Shown here piece after piece: positions 1 to 7,862 of a DNA stretch of 64,000 nt. The position numbers and the translations under genes are program-made. The stretch's first letter is position 1, and every line of letters starts with the position of its first letter. The notes under the pieces are model-generated. The model made no database searches and was not told where the DNA came from. It was given only the letters and a program-made list of their open reading frames with translations. The DNA is from Spirosoma panaciterrae DSM 21099 (lineage in GTDB: Bacteria > Bacteroidota > Bacteroidia > Cytophagales > Spirosomataceae). The DNA is taken from contig NZ_KB893192.1 of NCBI RefSeq assembly GCF_000374025.1, positions 1-64,000 of the forward strand. Direction: 5' to 3'.

Positions 1-1
1 C

Positions 2-265
2 GGCGATCAAGCCTACAACGGCGTGTTTGCTCAAGAGCTTGACCGTTGGAGTATCGATTTTGAGAAAGCGTCGCGGCCTGAATCAGCCCAAGGTTTTGTA
101 CCGGTGGCCAAACGATGGGTAGTGGAACGAAGCATTGCCTGGACGAACTATTTTCGGAGAATCGTCAAAGACTATGAGCATACAGCATCTTCTTCGGTCA
201 GTTGGCTGTATCTGGCCAATAGCCAGATCATGTTACAACGAATCGAGACTTATTGCCAAAGATGA
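2..265 (+). CDS. IS5-family-like DDE transposase, C-terminal part (cut by window edge)
   Basis: The frame is open from base 2 to the stop at 263-265, so this is the last 87 codons of a gene that begins outside the window. The first visible residues read GDQAYNGVF, and further on comes RWVVERSIAWTNYFRRIVKDYE. This matches the C-terminal DDE region of IS5/IS4-type transposases, where the Glu of the VVERSIAW segment is the third catalytic acid. The enzyme would move the insertion sequence by cut and paste. The right terminal inverted repeat should lie shortly after the stop, perhaps around 264-300, but the left end is not visible so it cannot be defined. Whether the upstream part is intact is unknown. 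Confidence 0.8.
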   Translation, partial: GDQAYNGVFAQELDRWSIDFEKASRPESAQGFVPVAKRWVVERSIAWTNYFRRIVKDYEHTASSSVSWLYLANSQIMLQRIETYCQR

Positions 266-317
266 TTTCCCAACATACTCTTAAACGCAGCTAAACTGGT
301 AAACAGGTGTTAAATTT

Positions 318-788
318 TCAAAGCGAAATGCGACCAGTGCTTTGTGCAAAAATCGTTTCTAACTGGATAAACAATGCCGAATTAACAATAATAAATGCGA
401 TAGAATACCAAAATCCATAATGGGGAGTAATCCAGCTAATTGCCCCGCTGGTATGCGCAATTAGAATAACCAGGGTAAATAGTTTCACTAATCGCTCAGG
501 CACCAAATAACCAATTACCCCAATGGCAATCAGCCAGGCAAACGAAACCAGGAATATACCTGATACGTGACTTCGCATTAAGGCTGCCCCTATTGGATTC
601 GCTTCGTCACCTGCCTGCAAATTACCATTCCAATAAGCCGCTGGTTGATTAAGAATCGTCACCGTTTCATCGACCAGACAAGCCAAGTAGGCCGGCGTCA
701 ATAGAACCAATCTACGTTTAAGCTTTGATACCATCTTATTTTGGCTAGTAAATTTAGGTAAGGGTGGCTGCCTGCTCCTCGGTTTCAT
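318..788 (-). CDS. Small integral membrane protein, unknown function
   Basis: A 156-residue protein with three or four hydrophobic segments: one after the basic stretch KLKRR, then GIFLVSFAWLIAIGVIGYLV, LFTLVILIAHTSGAISWI, and a C-terminal segment from WYSIAFIIVNSALF. There is no enzyme motif and I do not recognise the family. It is probably in the inner membrane. The ATG at 788 is taken as start; a second ATG at 734, just before MVSKLKRR, is equally plausible and would place the first membrane segment closer to the N-terminus. It stands alone between the transposase fragment and the DeoR gene, both about 50-90 bases away. Confidence 0.55.
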   Translation of the reverse strand: MKPRSRQPPLPKFTSQNKMVSKLKRRLVLLTPAYLACLVDETVTILNQPAAYWNGNLQAGDEANPIGAALMRSHVSGIFLVSFAWLIAIGVIGYLVPERLVKLFTLVILIAHTSGAISWITPHYGFWYSIAFIIVNSALFIQLETIFAQSTGRISL

Positions 789-881
789 GGATGGCAATCA
801 GGAAGTACCTGTTTTTGATGCAGGTCTGGCAGGGAATAAAAAGAATATCGACTGGCTGTTTGAGCAATACTTTTTTACTCC

Positions 882-1646
882 CTACGTCGCAATAATCAGT
901 TCAATTTCGTTGTCGTGAAACACTTGCTTGTGTTTCTCTTCAATGCCCGCATCGGTAATGATGTAATCGATTAGCGACAGAGCGCCCAGACTGGCAAAGG
1001 CGCTTTTACCGATCTTGGTCGAATCAGCGACTAAATAGGTGGTGTCGGCCGCATCGATCATCGCTTTTTTGACGACCAGATCGCTGATACTCGGATAGGT
1101 CAGGCCCGATTTGAGCGAGATGCCCGCCGTAGCCAGAAACAACTTCTGCACGTTGATTCCCTTGAAGAAATCGGCGGCTTTCTGACCCGTTAGCGACAAG
1201 GTGGGTGGTTTGAATTCCCCCCCGGTCATAATCACCTCAATCCCCGGCTCGGCCCCAAGTATCAGCGCAATATTCAGAGCGTTGGTGATGACAGTCAGGT
1301 TTTTATAGCCCCGCAGCTTTTTTGCGATTTCGGTCGTTGTCGAGCCGGAATCCAGGATGATGCTGTCACCACTTTCGATAAACTCCAGGCACTTGTTGGC
1401 AATAACTTCTTTCTTATCGATATTCTCCTGATTGCCGAGCGAAAACGTACGCACCTGATCTTCAACGTTTTTCAGGTATGCACCGCCATGCTCTTTGATG
1501 ACCAGACCGTCTTTCTCCAGCTTTTCCAGATCCTGACGAATCGTTACTTCGGTCACTTTAAAGATTCGGGCCAGGTCGATGACCTTAGCCGATCCATCTT
1601 CCTTTAACAGTTCGAGTATTTTATCCCGGCGTTGATTCGGCAGCAT
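882..1646 (-). CDS. DeoR-family transcriptional regulator
   Basis: A 254-residue sugar-metabolism regulator. The N-terminal winged helix-turn-helix covers residues 1-55 (RRDKILELLKEDGSAKVIDL, then the TEVTIRQDLEKLEKDG recognition region). It is followed by a DeoR C-terminal sensor domain related to ribose-5-phosphate isomerase, with the typical stretch DSGSTTTEIAKKL and TNALNIALIL. Such proteins are usually repressors released by a phosphorylated sugar. The frame continues upstream to 1703, but the ATG at 1646 puts the canonical MLPNQRRDKILELL start at the N-terminus. It is divergent from the GH95 fucosidase at 2012, so that gene is a reasonable target; this is inferred from position only. 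Confidence 0.88.
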   Translation of the reverse strand: MLPNQRRDKILELLKEDGSAKVIDLARIFKVTEVTIRQDLEKLEKDGLVIKEHGGAYLKNVEDQVRTFSLGNQENIDKKEVIANKCLEFIESGDSIILDSGSTTTEIAKKLRGYKNLTVITNALNIALILGAEPGIEVIMTGGEFKPPTLSLTGQKAADFFKGINVQKLFLATAGISLKSGLTYPSISDLVVKKAMIDAADTTYLVADSTKIGKSAFASLGALSLIDYIITDAGIEEKHKQVFHDNEIELIIAT

Positions 1647-2011
1647 ACTAACTTCATTTCGAAAACAATCAAAAGTAAAGAAAAGAATCCTTTCTGTCAG
1701 CACGATTGGTTACGCCTTCAGCCAATGCCAGGTAAACACCTTCTGATTTCTTCAAAGAGCTACATAGTATAGTGCTCCCGCTTTAGCCCGATAGTGTACA
1801 GGTTATTCCATTGATAAAATCCAACCACCGGATGTACTCTACCATCACAAACTATTCTCAGACATTTATGCCAACTAAATTCTTTAAACAATCCGCGTGT
1901 CGATGCGTGGAATAGCCGCATGAAGCTATACCAGGAAAGCATTTCCGGTACGAGACCGGGAGACGCTTGGGTGAAGTGGAAGGAAGCGAAATAAGTATTT
2001 TCTTTACAGGT
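1647..2011. other. 365-base intergenic region between DeoR and GH95 genes
   Basis: This divergent spacer should contain the promoters of both flanking genes; I see no clean TTG-N19-TAnnTTTG match for either. On the minus strand a short open frame at 1760-1921 (53 codons, starting MRLFHASTRGLF and ending LKREHYTM) has a protein-like composition. It has no recognised family, no clear promoter, and could be a gene remnant or chance. It is not called as a gene. Confidence 0.4.
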
Positions 2012-4870
2012 ATGAAACGTACCCACCTCCTGCTCCCTACCCTTTTCTTATCCTTATCCATACAGGCCCAGACACCGGCCAAATTCCCCCTTACGCTCTG
2101 GTATACGAAGCCAGCCAGTCAGTGGGTCGAAGCACTGCCGATTGGCAACGGTCGATTAGGTGGCATGGTATTCGGGGGCATCGCAACGGAACATATTCAG
2201 TTCAACGAAGCTACCCTCTGGACCGGCGAACCACGCGATTATCAGCGTGAAGGGGCCGCGCAATACCTACCCCAGATTCGTCAGCTACTGGCCGATGGCA
2301 AACAGGCCGAAGCCGAAAAACTGGCGCAGGAGCATTTTATGGGCCGCCAACGCAACGAAGTCGATTATCCGCAGAAAAAGGCGGATTGGTTCACCCGTGT
2401 TCGGGCACTGGCCGATGGTAAGGCAAGTCCGGCAACGGTTGCTTTCGATGATCGCTCCTGGAAAACAATGGACCTTAATACACCCGATGGCTGGGAGAAA
2501 ATGGGACACGAGGGGTTAGACGGAGCAGTCTGGTTTCGTACCTCGTTTGAGTTACCCGCAGCCTGGGTGGGTAAGGATTTGGTACTCGATCTGGGCCGCA
2601 TTCGTGATCAGGACTTTACCTATCTGAATGGTGAACTGATCGGTACCGACGAAGGCATTGCCAAAAATCGACAGTACACATTACCAGCAGCAAAGCTGCA
2701 CGCTGGTAAAAATCAACTGGCTATTCAAGTCATCAATCTTTTTGACAAAGGGGGCTTTATTGGCGTTAAAACCAGTCAGCCAACGTTTGTGGTCTATCCC
2801 GTTGGTCAGCAACCGACCGATGGCGTCCCCCTCCGTCGCCCGTTCCGCTACTGGATTCAAAACGACAGTCCACCGGCTATGCCCCGCTATCAGGCCGATT
2901 ACCAGCCCTTTGGCGATTTATGGATTAGGTTCAACGGTCAGACGCAGGCTACCAACTACCGCCGGGAACTGGACCTGACAACCGCACTGTCTCGTGTCAC
3001 GTATGAGGCCAATGGCGTACGTTTCACCCGCGCGTATCTGGCTAGTGCGCCCGATCAGGTTATCGCGATCCATCTTACCGCCAGCAAATTGGGGAAACTT
3101 AGTTTCGAAGCCTCGCTGAATAGTCCACACTCAGGTGCATCGGTCCGAAAAATTGACAATCAGACCATTGCGTTATCCGTTCAGGTTAAAAACGGGGCGT
3201 TGCGGGGCGAAAGTTGTTTACGCATCCAAACCCAGAAAGGCCAGATCAGCGTGTCGGGCACTAAACTCGTTGTGTCGGGAGCCGACGAAGCCACGTTGTA
3301 CCTCACCGCCGGAACCAATTTCAAAACCTACAAAGACGTTTTCGGCGATCCGGCTACCCTGAGTCAACAACCCTTACAGGCGCTTCGGAACAAACCATTT
3401 GCGGCTGTCCGAACCACTCATGTGCAGGAGTACCAATCGCTTTTCAACAGCCTGTCGCTGGATTTGGGGCATTCTCCCAATGAACAATTACCGACCAACA
3501 AACGAATACAACAATTTGACCAGTCGACCGACCCCGCACTGATAGCTCTCTACGTACAATATGCCCGGTATCTGCTGATTTCCAGCTCGCGGCCCAGTCG
3601 ACCGGGTATACCTTCAGGCCCGGCCAACTTACAGGGGATCTGGAACGACTTGCTCACACCGCCCTGGGGCAGTAAGTACACCACCAATATCAACCTCGAA
3701 ATGAACTACTGGCCTGCCGAAATGCTCAATCTGTCGGCCTGCCACGAACCCCTGTTCAAGGCCATTGACGAACTGGCGAATGAAGGCCGAAAAACAGCGA
3801 AAGCGCACTACAACGCCCGTGGCTGGGTGTTGCACCATAATACCGACCAGTGGCGCGGTACGGCCCCCATCAACGCGTCGAATCATGGTATCTGGGTGAG
3901 TGGTGGAGCCTGGGTATCGCATCACCTGTGGGAACATTATCGGTATACGCAGGACCGGGAATTCCTGCAAAATCGGGCGTACCCCATCCTGAAAGAAGCC
4001 GCTCGTTTCTTTGTCGATTTTCTGGTGAAAGACCCTAAAACCGGCTGGCTGATCAGCACCCCCTCGAACTCACCCGAACATGGTGGACTAGTAGCAGGCC
4101 CGACGATGGACCACCAGATTATCCGCGATCTGTTCAAAAACTGCATAGCAGCCAGCGAAGTACTGGCAACCGATGCCACCTTTCGCGATACGCTCAAAAC
4201 GATGTACGGCCAGATTGCCCCCAACCAGATTGGTAAACACGGGCAGTTGCAGGAGTGGTTGCAGGATGTCGATGACCCCAAAGACACGCATCGCCACGTA
4301 TCGCACTTATGGGGCGTCCATCCCGGCACCGATATTACGTGGGACGAAACGCCCGATCTCATGAAAGCGGCCCAGCAGTCGCTTCTGGAACGGGGCGACG
4401 AAGGTACGGGCTGGAGCCTGGCCTGGAAGATAAATTTCTGGGCGAGGTTTCGCGATGGCCATCATGCCTATACCATGCTCAAACTGCTGTTTCGGCCAGC
4501 CATCTCAGCCGAAGGCATGACGGGTGGCGGCTCCTACCCCAACCTGTTCGATGCCCACCCGCCGTTTCAGATCGATGGTAATTTTGGGGGAGCCAGCGGG
4601 ATTGCCGAGATGATCCTGCAAAGTCAGGGTAAAAAAATTGATCTGCTTCCGGCACTACCTGCCGAACTGCCAACGGGCCACATCAACGGAATCTGTGCGC
4701 AGGGCAGTTTTGTCCTGAATATCCGCTGGCAGAGTGGCCGCCTGAATAGTGTCGACGTTATGTCCAAAGCTGGTCAGCCCTGCCTGCTTCGCTACGGCGA
4801 CAAACAGCTAAACCTAACTACTGAAAAAGGAAAAACGTACCACCTGGATGGCGATTTGAACGTCTTGTAA
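2012..4870 (+). CDS. GH95 alpha-L-fucosidase with inserted galactose-binding-like domain
   Basis: A 952-residue exported glycoside hydrolase of family 95, expected to remove terminal alpha-1,2-L-fucose (or L-galactose) by inversion. The signal peptide is residues 1-20 (LLLPTLFLSLSIQA). The N-terminal domain starts with LWYTKPASQWVEALPIGNGR. Catalytic-region signatures are TNINLEMNYWPAE (the paired Asn), STPSNSPEHG (general acid Glu) and QIDGNFGGASG (Asp). Residues about 122-285 are not part of the usual GH95 plan: they contain FDDRSW, DGAVWFRTSFELP, TYLNGELIG and LHAGKNQLAIQV, a jelly-roll domain like the one found in sialate O-acetylesterases. The canonical N-terminal domain resumes at YQPFGDLWIRF. 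The ATG at 2012 is chosen because it begins the signal peptide; the open frame from 1967 adds an implausible extension. Confidence 0.93.
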   Translation: MKRTHLLLPTLFLSLSIQAQTPAKFPLTLWYTKPASQWVEALPIGNGRLGGMVFGGIATEHIQFNEATLWTGEPRDYQREGAAQYLPQIRQLLADGKQAEAEKLAQEHFMGRQRNEVDYPQKKADWFTRVRALADGKASPATVAFDDRSWKTMDLNTPDGWEKMGHEGLDGAVWFRTSFELPAAWVGKDLVLDLGRIRDQDFTYLNGELIGTDEGIAKNRQYTLPAAKLHAGKNQLAIQVINLFDKGGFIGVKTSQPTFVVYPVGQQPTDGVPLRRPFRYWIQNDSPPAMPRYQADYQPFGDLWIRFNGQTQATNYRRELDLTTALSRVTYEANGVRFTRAYLASAPDQVIAIHLTASKLGKLSFEASLNSPHSGASVRKIDNQTIALSVQVKNGALRGESCLRIQTQKGQISVSGTKLVVSGADEATLYLTAGTNFKTYKDVFGDPATLSQQPLQALRNKPFAAVRTTHVQEYQSLFNSLSLDLGHSPNEQLPTNKRIQQFDQSTDPALIALYVQYARYLLISSSRPSRPGIPSGPANLQGIWNDLLTPPWGSKYTTNINLEMNYWPAEMLNLSACHEPLFKAIDELANEGRKTAKAHYNARGWVLHHNTDQWRGTAPINASNHGIWVSGGAWVSHHLWEHYRYTQDREFLQNRAYPILKEAARFFVDFLVKDPKTGWLISTPSNSPEHGGLVAGPTMDHQIIRDLFKNCIAASEVLATDATFRDTLKTMYGQIAPNQIGKHGQLQEWLQDVDDPKDTHRHVSHLWGVHPGTDITWDETPDLMKAAQQSLLERGDEGTGWSLAWKINFWARFRDGHHAYTMLKLLFRPAISAEGMTGGGSYPNLFDAHPPFQIDGNFGGASGIAEMILQSQGKKIDLLPALPAELPTGHINGICAQGSFVLNIRWQSGRLNSVDVMSKAGQPCLLRYGDKQLNLTTEKGKTYHLDGDLNVL

Positions 4871-4916
4871 CATTGAACCTGTTTAGGATTTTGAAAAAGG
4901 AATAAGAGTTGAATGG

Positions 4917-4947
4917 TTTGTCATTGCTCCTTCGTCGCAATGACAAA
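4917..4947. terminator. Hairpin between convergent GH95 and DUF1080 genes
   Basis: An 11-base inverted repeat (TTTGTCATTGC at 4917-4927 and GCAATGACAAA at 4937-4947) with a 9-base loop sits between the two convergent genes. It has no proper T-run on either side, so termination is uncertain. The word GTCATTGC...GCAATGAC also resembles dispersed palindromic elements seen in many bacterial genomes. Confidence 0.45.
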
Positions 4948-4980
4948 AACCTGTACCACAAAAAGTTAGACAGACTACTC

Positions 4981-5709
4981 TTAAAGTGCTCTCAACTTAA
5001 TGTTTCGGAACCAGACGCTCGTGTTCCAGTCCTGTAAGCCGATGCGACCACTGTATTTTCCTTTCCCAACCGGTGCATCTTTTAGCTTACTGGCTCCAAT
5101 GCGCTTTTTCCAGTCGGCGCTGGTAACATCATGTTCCTGTACTACATAGCCATTGATCGTGACCGTCAGTTTGTTCTTTTTCAGCATAACTTCCACTTTG
5201 TTCCAGCTACCAAGTGGCTGTGGTTCCTGAATACGAACGTCAGCGATACCAAACAGGTCGCCGGAGTTGTGCGGATGCTCTACGACTTTCTGATACAGCA
5301 CATCATCGCCCACCTGAACTTCCAAACCTGTCGTATAAACCTTCTCATTCTTAGGGGCTTCGTCCACAAAGAAAAAGAAACCACTGTTGGTGTATTTTTC
5401 AATTTTGAACTCCGCCTTAAACGCAAAATCGCCGGAGAAGACAGCGTCTGTGACTAAATCGCCCCCGTCGCGAACCGCACCACCCGCTGTTTGGGGCACA
5501 TCCAGGTGCAGTACGCCCTGCTCAACTTTCCAGGACGAAGGCACACCTTTGCCGTTGTATTTATGCCATCCTTTGAGGTCCTGCCCATCAAACAGCAATT
5601 TCCATCCTTCTTTTTTTTCCTGGGCCGATAAGGTATTGAGCGGCTGAGCCTGCACTCCGGCAAAAGCCAGACCCATGAGCAAACTGAAAACAGATCGTTT
5701 CAAAAACAT
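4981..5709 (-). CDS. DUF1080 (3-keto-disaccharide hydrolase-type) exported protein
   Basis: A 242-residue protein with a signal peptide (residues 1-20, FSLLMGLAFAGVQAQ) followed by one DUF1080 concanavalin-like beta-sandwich. Family hallmarks are EGWKLLFDGQDLKGWHKYNG near the N-terminus, NSGFFFFVDEA in the middle, the Trp-containing GSWNKVEVMLKKNKLTVTING, and GRIGLQDWNTSVWFRNIKLR at the end. Members act on or bind carbohydrates in the periplasm, and some hydrolyse 3-keto-glycosides. The frame is open to 5820, but only the ATG at 5709 gives a signal peptide. It is convergent with the GH95 gene and separately transcribed. Confidence 0.9.
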   Translation of the reverse strand: MFLKRSVFSLLMGLAFAGVQAQPLNTLSAQEKKEGWKLLFDGQDLKGWHKYNGKGVPSSWKVEQGVLHLDVPQTAGGAVRDGGDLVTDAVFSGDFAFKAEFKIEKYTNSGFFFFVDEAPKNEKVYTTGLEVQVGDDVLYQKVVEHPHNSGDLFGIADVRIQEPQPLGSWNKVEVMLKKNKLTVTINGYVVQEHDVTSADWKKRIGASKLKDAPVGKGKYSGRIGLQDWNTSVWFRNIKLRAL

Positions 5710-5915
5710 AGTGGTTGGGATTGAATCTATATAAGCGGGCCAGCCCGATAAACTCCTCATGCCAGTCCTGTTTTCTACGCGTCCGACTGTTTCCATTTCG
5801 CTTTGAATTAGGGCTATCAATTAGCCGTTTTCTACTCGAAATTAAGGCTCAAATAATGGCGTAAAGCCCCTGTTTATTGCCGTTTTCGCCCCCCCTCGTT
5901 TCGCCCGAAAAGCGG

Positions 5916-5923
5916 TAAATTTG
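5916..5923 (+). promoter_or_regulatory. Bacteroidetes-type -7 element upstream of DoxX gene
   Basis: TAAATTTG matches the TAnnTTTG consensus exactly and lies 31 bases before the ATG at 5955. A good upstream TTG at the expected distance is not obvious, so only the -7 element is claimed. Confidence 0.55.
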
Positions 5924-5954
5924 ACTTATCAAATCACCCAAACAACAACGACCA

Positions 5955-6425
5955 ATGACACACATCCAAGTTGACACCGCGAATCGGAAAGCCGCCAAAA
6001 AAACCAACATCCTGTACTGGGTACTGACGGGTTTATTTGCTTTTGTAATGACAGGCTCGGCCATTCCGAACATCATGGTTAACCCCATGTCGGTACAGGG
6101 CTTTCACGAAATGGGCTATCCTACCTACATCATTCCGTTTCTGGGCTGGGCCAAACTATTGGGCGTGGTGGCGATTCTGGTTCCTGGCTTTCCAAGGCTT
6201 AAAGAATGGGCCTATGCCGGGCTTATCTTCGATCTGCTGGGTGCTACGTATTCCGTCGCAAATAGTGGTAAAGAGTTCGTCCAGTGGGCGCCGATTTTTA
6301 TTTTTGTGGCGCTGGGCTTTGGGTCGTATTATTTCTATCACAAAAAGTGGAAAGCAACTGCGATCCACAATTCGACAACGACTCAGCACGATTTTCAACG
6401 CAACAATCCCGCTCAGGTAGCGTAA
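5955..6425 (+). CDS. DoxX-like small membrane protein
   Basis: A 156-residue protein with four predicted membrane segments: ILYWVLTGLFAFVMTGSAIP, IIPFLGWAKLLGVVAILVPG, WAYAGLIFDLLGATYSVA and FIFVALGFGSYYFYHKKW. The pattern and the PTYIIPFLGWAKLLG motif match the DoxX-like (DUF4345/DoxX_2-type) family. Its role in Bacteroidota is not well defined; relatives are linked to thiol or redox processes at the inner membrane. It is monocistronic, with a good -7 element 31 bases upstream and a strong hairpin downstream. The start is secure because there is no upstream in-frame ATG close by. Confidence 0.82.
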   Translation: MTHIQVDTANRKAAKKTNILYWVLTGLFAFVMTGSAIPNIMVNPMSVQGFHEMGYPTYIIPFLGWAKLLGVVAILVPGFPRLKEWAYAGLIFDLLGATYSVANSGKEFVQWAPIFIFVALGFGSYYFYHKKWKATAIHNSTTTQHDFQRNNPAQVA

Positions 6426-6448
6426 ATTTGATAGAACTTCCCACAAAG

Positions 6449-6483
6449 ATGCCCGTAGGTCAGTTGGCCTATGGGCATTTTTG
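6449..6483 (+). terminator. Rho-independent terminator after DoxX gene
   Basis: Stem ATGCCCGTAGG (6449-6459) pairs with CCTATGGGCAT (6468-6478), with a single G-T pair, and is followed by a run of T ending about 6482. It begins 24 bases after the DoxX stop codon. Confidence 0.8.
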
Positions 6484-6941
6484 TGTGGTATAAGCAGTCG
6501 GTTACGGTTTCAGTCCCGATTAAAATTAACCCTGCCTATCTGGCAAGAACTACATAAGGTAAGCTGGGTGAATACAACACTCAGAGTACGTATTTCAGTG
6601 GTAGCAAAATCGCCCGGAGCACCCACGAAGGCATTTTTCAGGCCAAATCAAAGGTAGAAAACAGGTTTTCGATCCTGGTATAGACGCAAAAGGGCGGTTC
6701 GCCATCTAGGCAAAATCCTTCACAGAATAGGCTGTAAAATCGGTACCAGCACCATTAAACAATACTTTTCTATCACACAATCCCAAAAAAAGCCTACGAC
6801 CAGGGGAAGCAACGGCACAACTTGCCATTTCCTTGTAGGAAATTATCATGGAGGAAACATGAATAATTTGGGTTATTTCGTATAGGTTTGTAGTCTGCTA
6901 CTCCCAAAACCGTGTCGATCTATCGTAACGATTCTTTTGCC
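6484..6941. other. 458-base gene-free region, possibly with a decayed integrase fragment
   Basis: There is no intact gene. From about 6682 to 6885 a plus-strand frame without a start codon reads RRKRAVRHLGKILHRIGCKI and then GTSTIKQYF. This resembles the helix-turn-helix part of IS481/IS3-type integrases, with the frame breaking down afterwards. This is weak similarity by eye. The right end contains TAGGTTTG (6883-6890), a match to the -7 consensus 51 bases before the AraC gene's ATG. Confidence 0.3.
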
Positions 6942-7832
6942 ATGAAACCCTTATTTCGAAACGTAACGGCTAATCTCGAAACCTCATACACGGTTCGGCA
7001 CGAGGTTTTACCCCATGTCAAGACCATCTGGCATTACCACCCCGAACTAGAGCTACACTACATCATTAAGGGGGAAGGAGTACGATTTATTGGAGATAAA
7101 ATCAGCAATTTTTCGCCGGGAGAGATTGTGCTGGTCGGCGAAAATTTACCGCATAGCTGGCGAAGCAGCGACGAGTACTACCAAAACGATCCCGACCTAA
7201 ACACGGAGGTCATTGTTATTCACTTTTTACCCAATTCTCTGGGTGAGCACCTACTCAAATTACCAGAGGCATATCTTCTGCCCCGACTCTTCGAAAAAGC
7301 CAAAAGTGGGATGGTCGTCAACGGGAAGTCCAACACTAGGCTAGCCGAACTCATGCAGCGGGCTGTCGATGCCACAAATCTGGACAAAATCCTGATCCTG
7401 TTTTCCATTCTGAAAACGCTGGCCGAAACCGAAGAGTACGAACCAATTGTGAATGTTCAGGCGGCATTTTACCAGGCGAATGAAACCGACACGCTTCGGC
7501 TCAATAAGGTGTGCGACTACACGTTTACCAACTACAAAAAAGACATTACACTGGATGAAATTTCGGCGCTCAGTAAACTGAGTGTCACCTCATTCTGTCG
7601 CTATTTCAAGCTGATGACCCATAAAACGTATTACGATTTTCTGATCGAAATACGCATCAGTCATGCCTGCCGCGCACTGGTCGACGATCAGATACCCACC
7701 GACGTAATCTGCTTTGACTGTGGCTTTAACAACGTATCGAATTTTTACCGGCACTTCAAAAAAGTTACTGGCCTGACGCCCCTGGAGTATAAGCGTCAGT
7801 ATTTGAAAAAAGGCCGTATGGCGGTCGCCTAA
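6942..7832 (+). CDS. AraC-family transcriptional regulator with cupin sensor
   Basis: A 296-residue regulator. Residues 1-110 form a cupin-type ligand domain (the HYHPELELHYIIKGEGVRFIG segment, then FSPGEIVLVGENLPHSW). The C-terminal 100 residues are an AraC DNA-binding domain with two helix-turn-helices: ITLDEISALSKLSVTSFCRY and VICFDCGFNNVSNFYRHFKK, ending in GLTPLEYKRQY. The ATG at 6942 is preferred over a GTG at 6912. It lies 30 bases upstream of the GH43 gene on the same strand, so it may control that enzyme in response to a sugar; this is inferred from position. Confidence 0.9.
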   Translation: MKPLFRNVTANLETSYTVRHEVLPHVKTIWHYHPELELHYIIKGEGVRFIGDKISNFSPGEIVLVGENLPHSWRSSDEYYQNDPDLNTEVIVIHFLPNSLGEHLLKLPEAYLLPRLFEKAKSGMVVNGKSNTRLAELMQRAVDATNLDKILILFSILKTLAETEEYEPIVNVQAAFYQANETDTLRLNKVCDYTFTNYKKDITLDEISALSKLSVTSFCRYFKLMTHKTYYDFLIEIRISHACRALVDDQIPTDVICFDCGFNNVSNFYRHFKKVTGLTPLEYKRQYLKKGRMAVA

Positions 7833-7862
7833 CAACCAACGCAGAAGTTCACGAATCCATCT

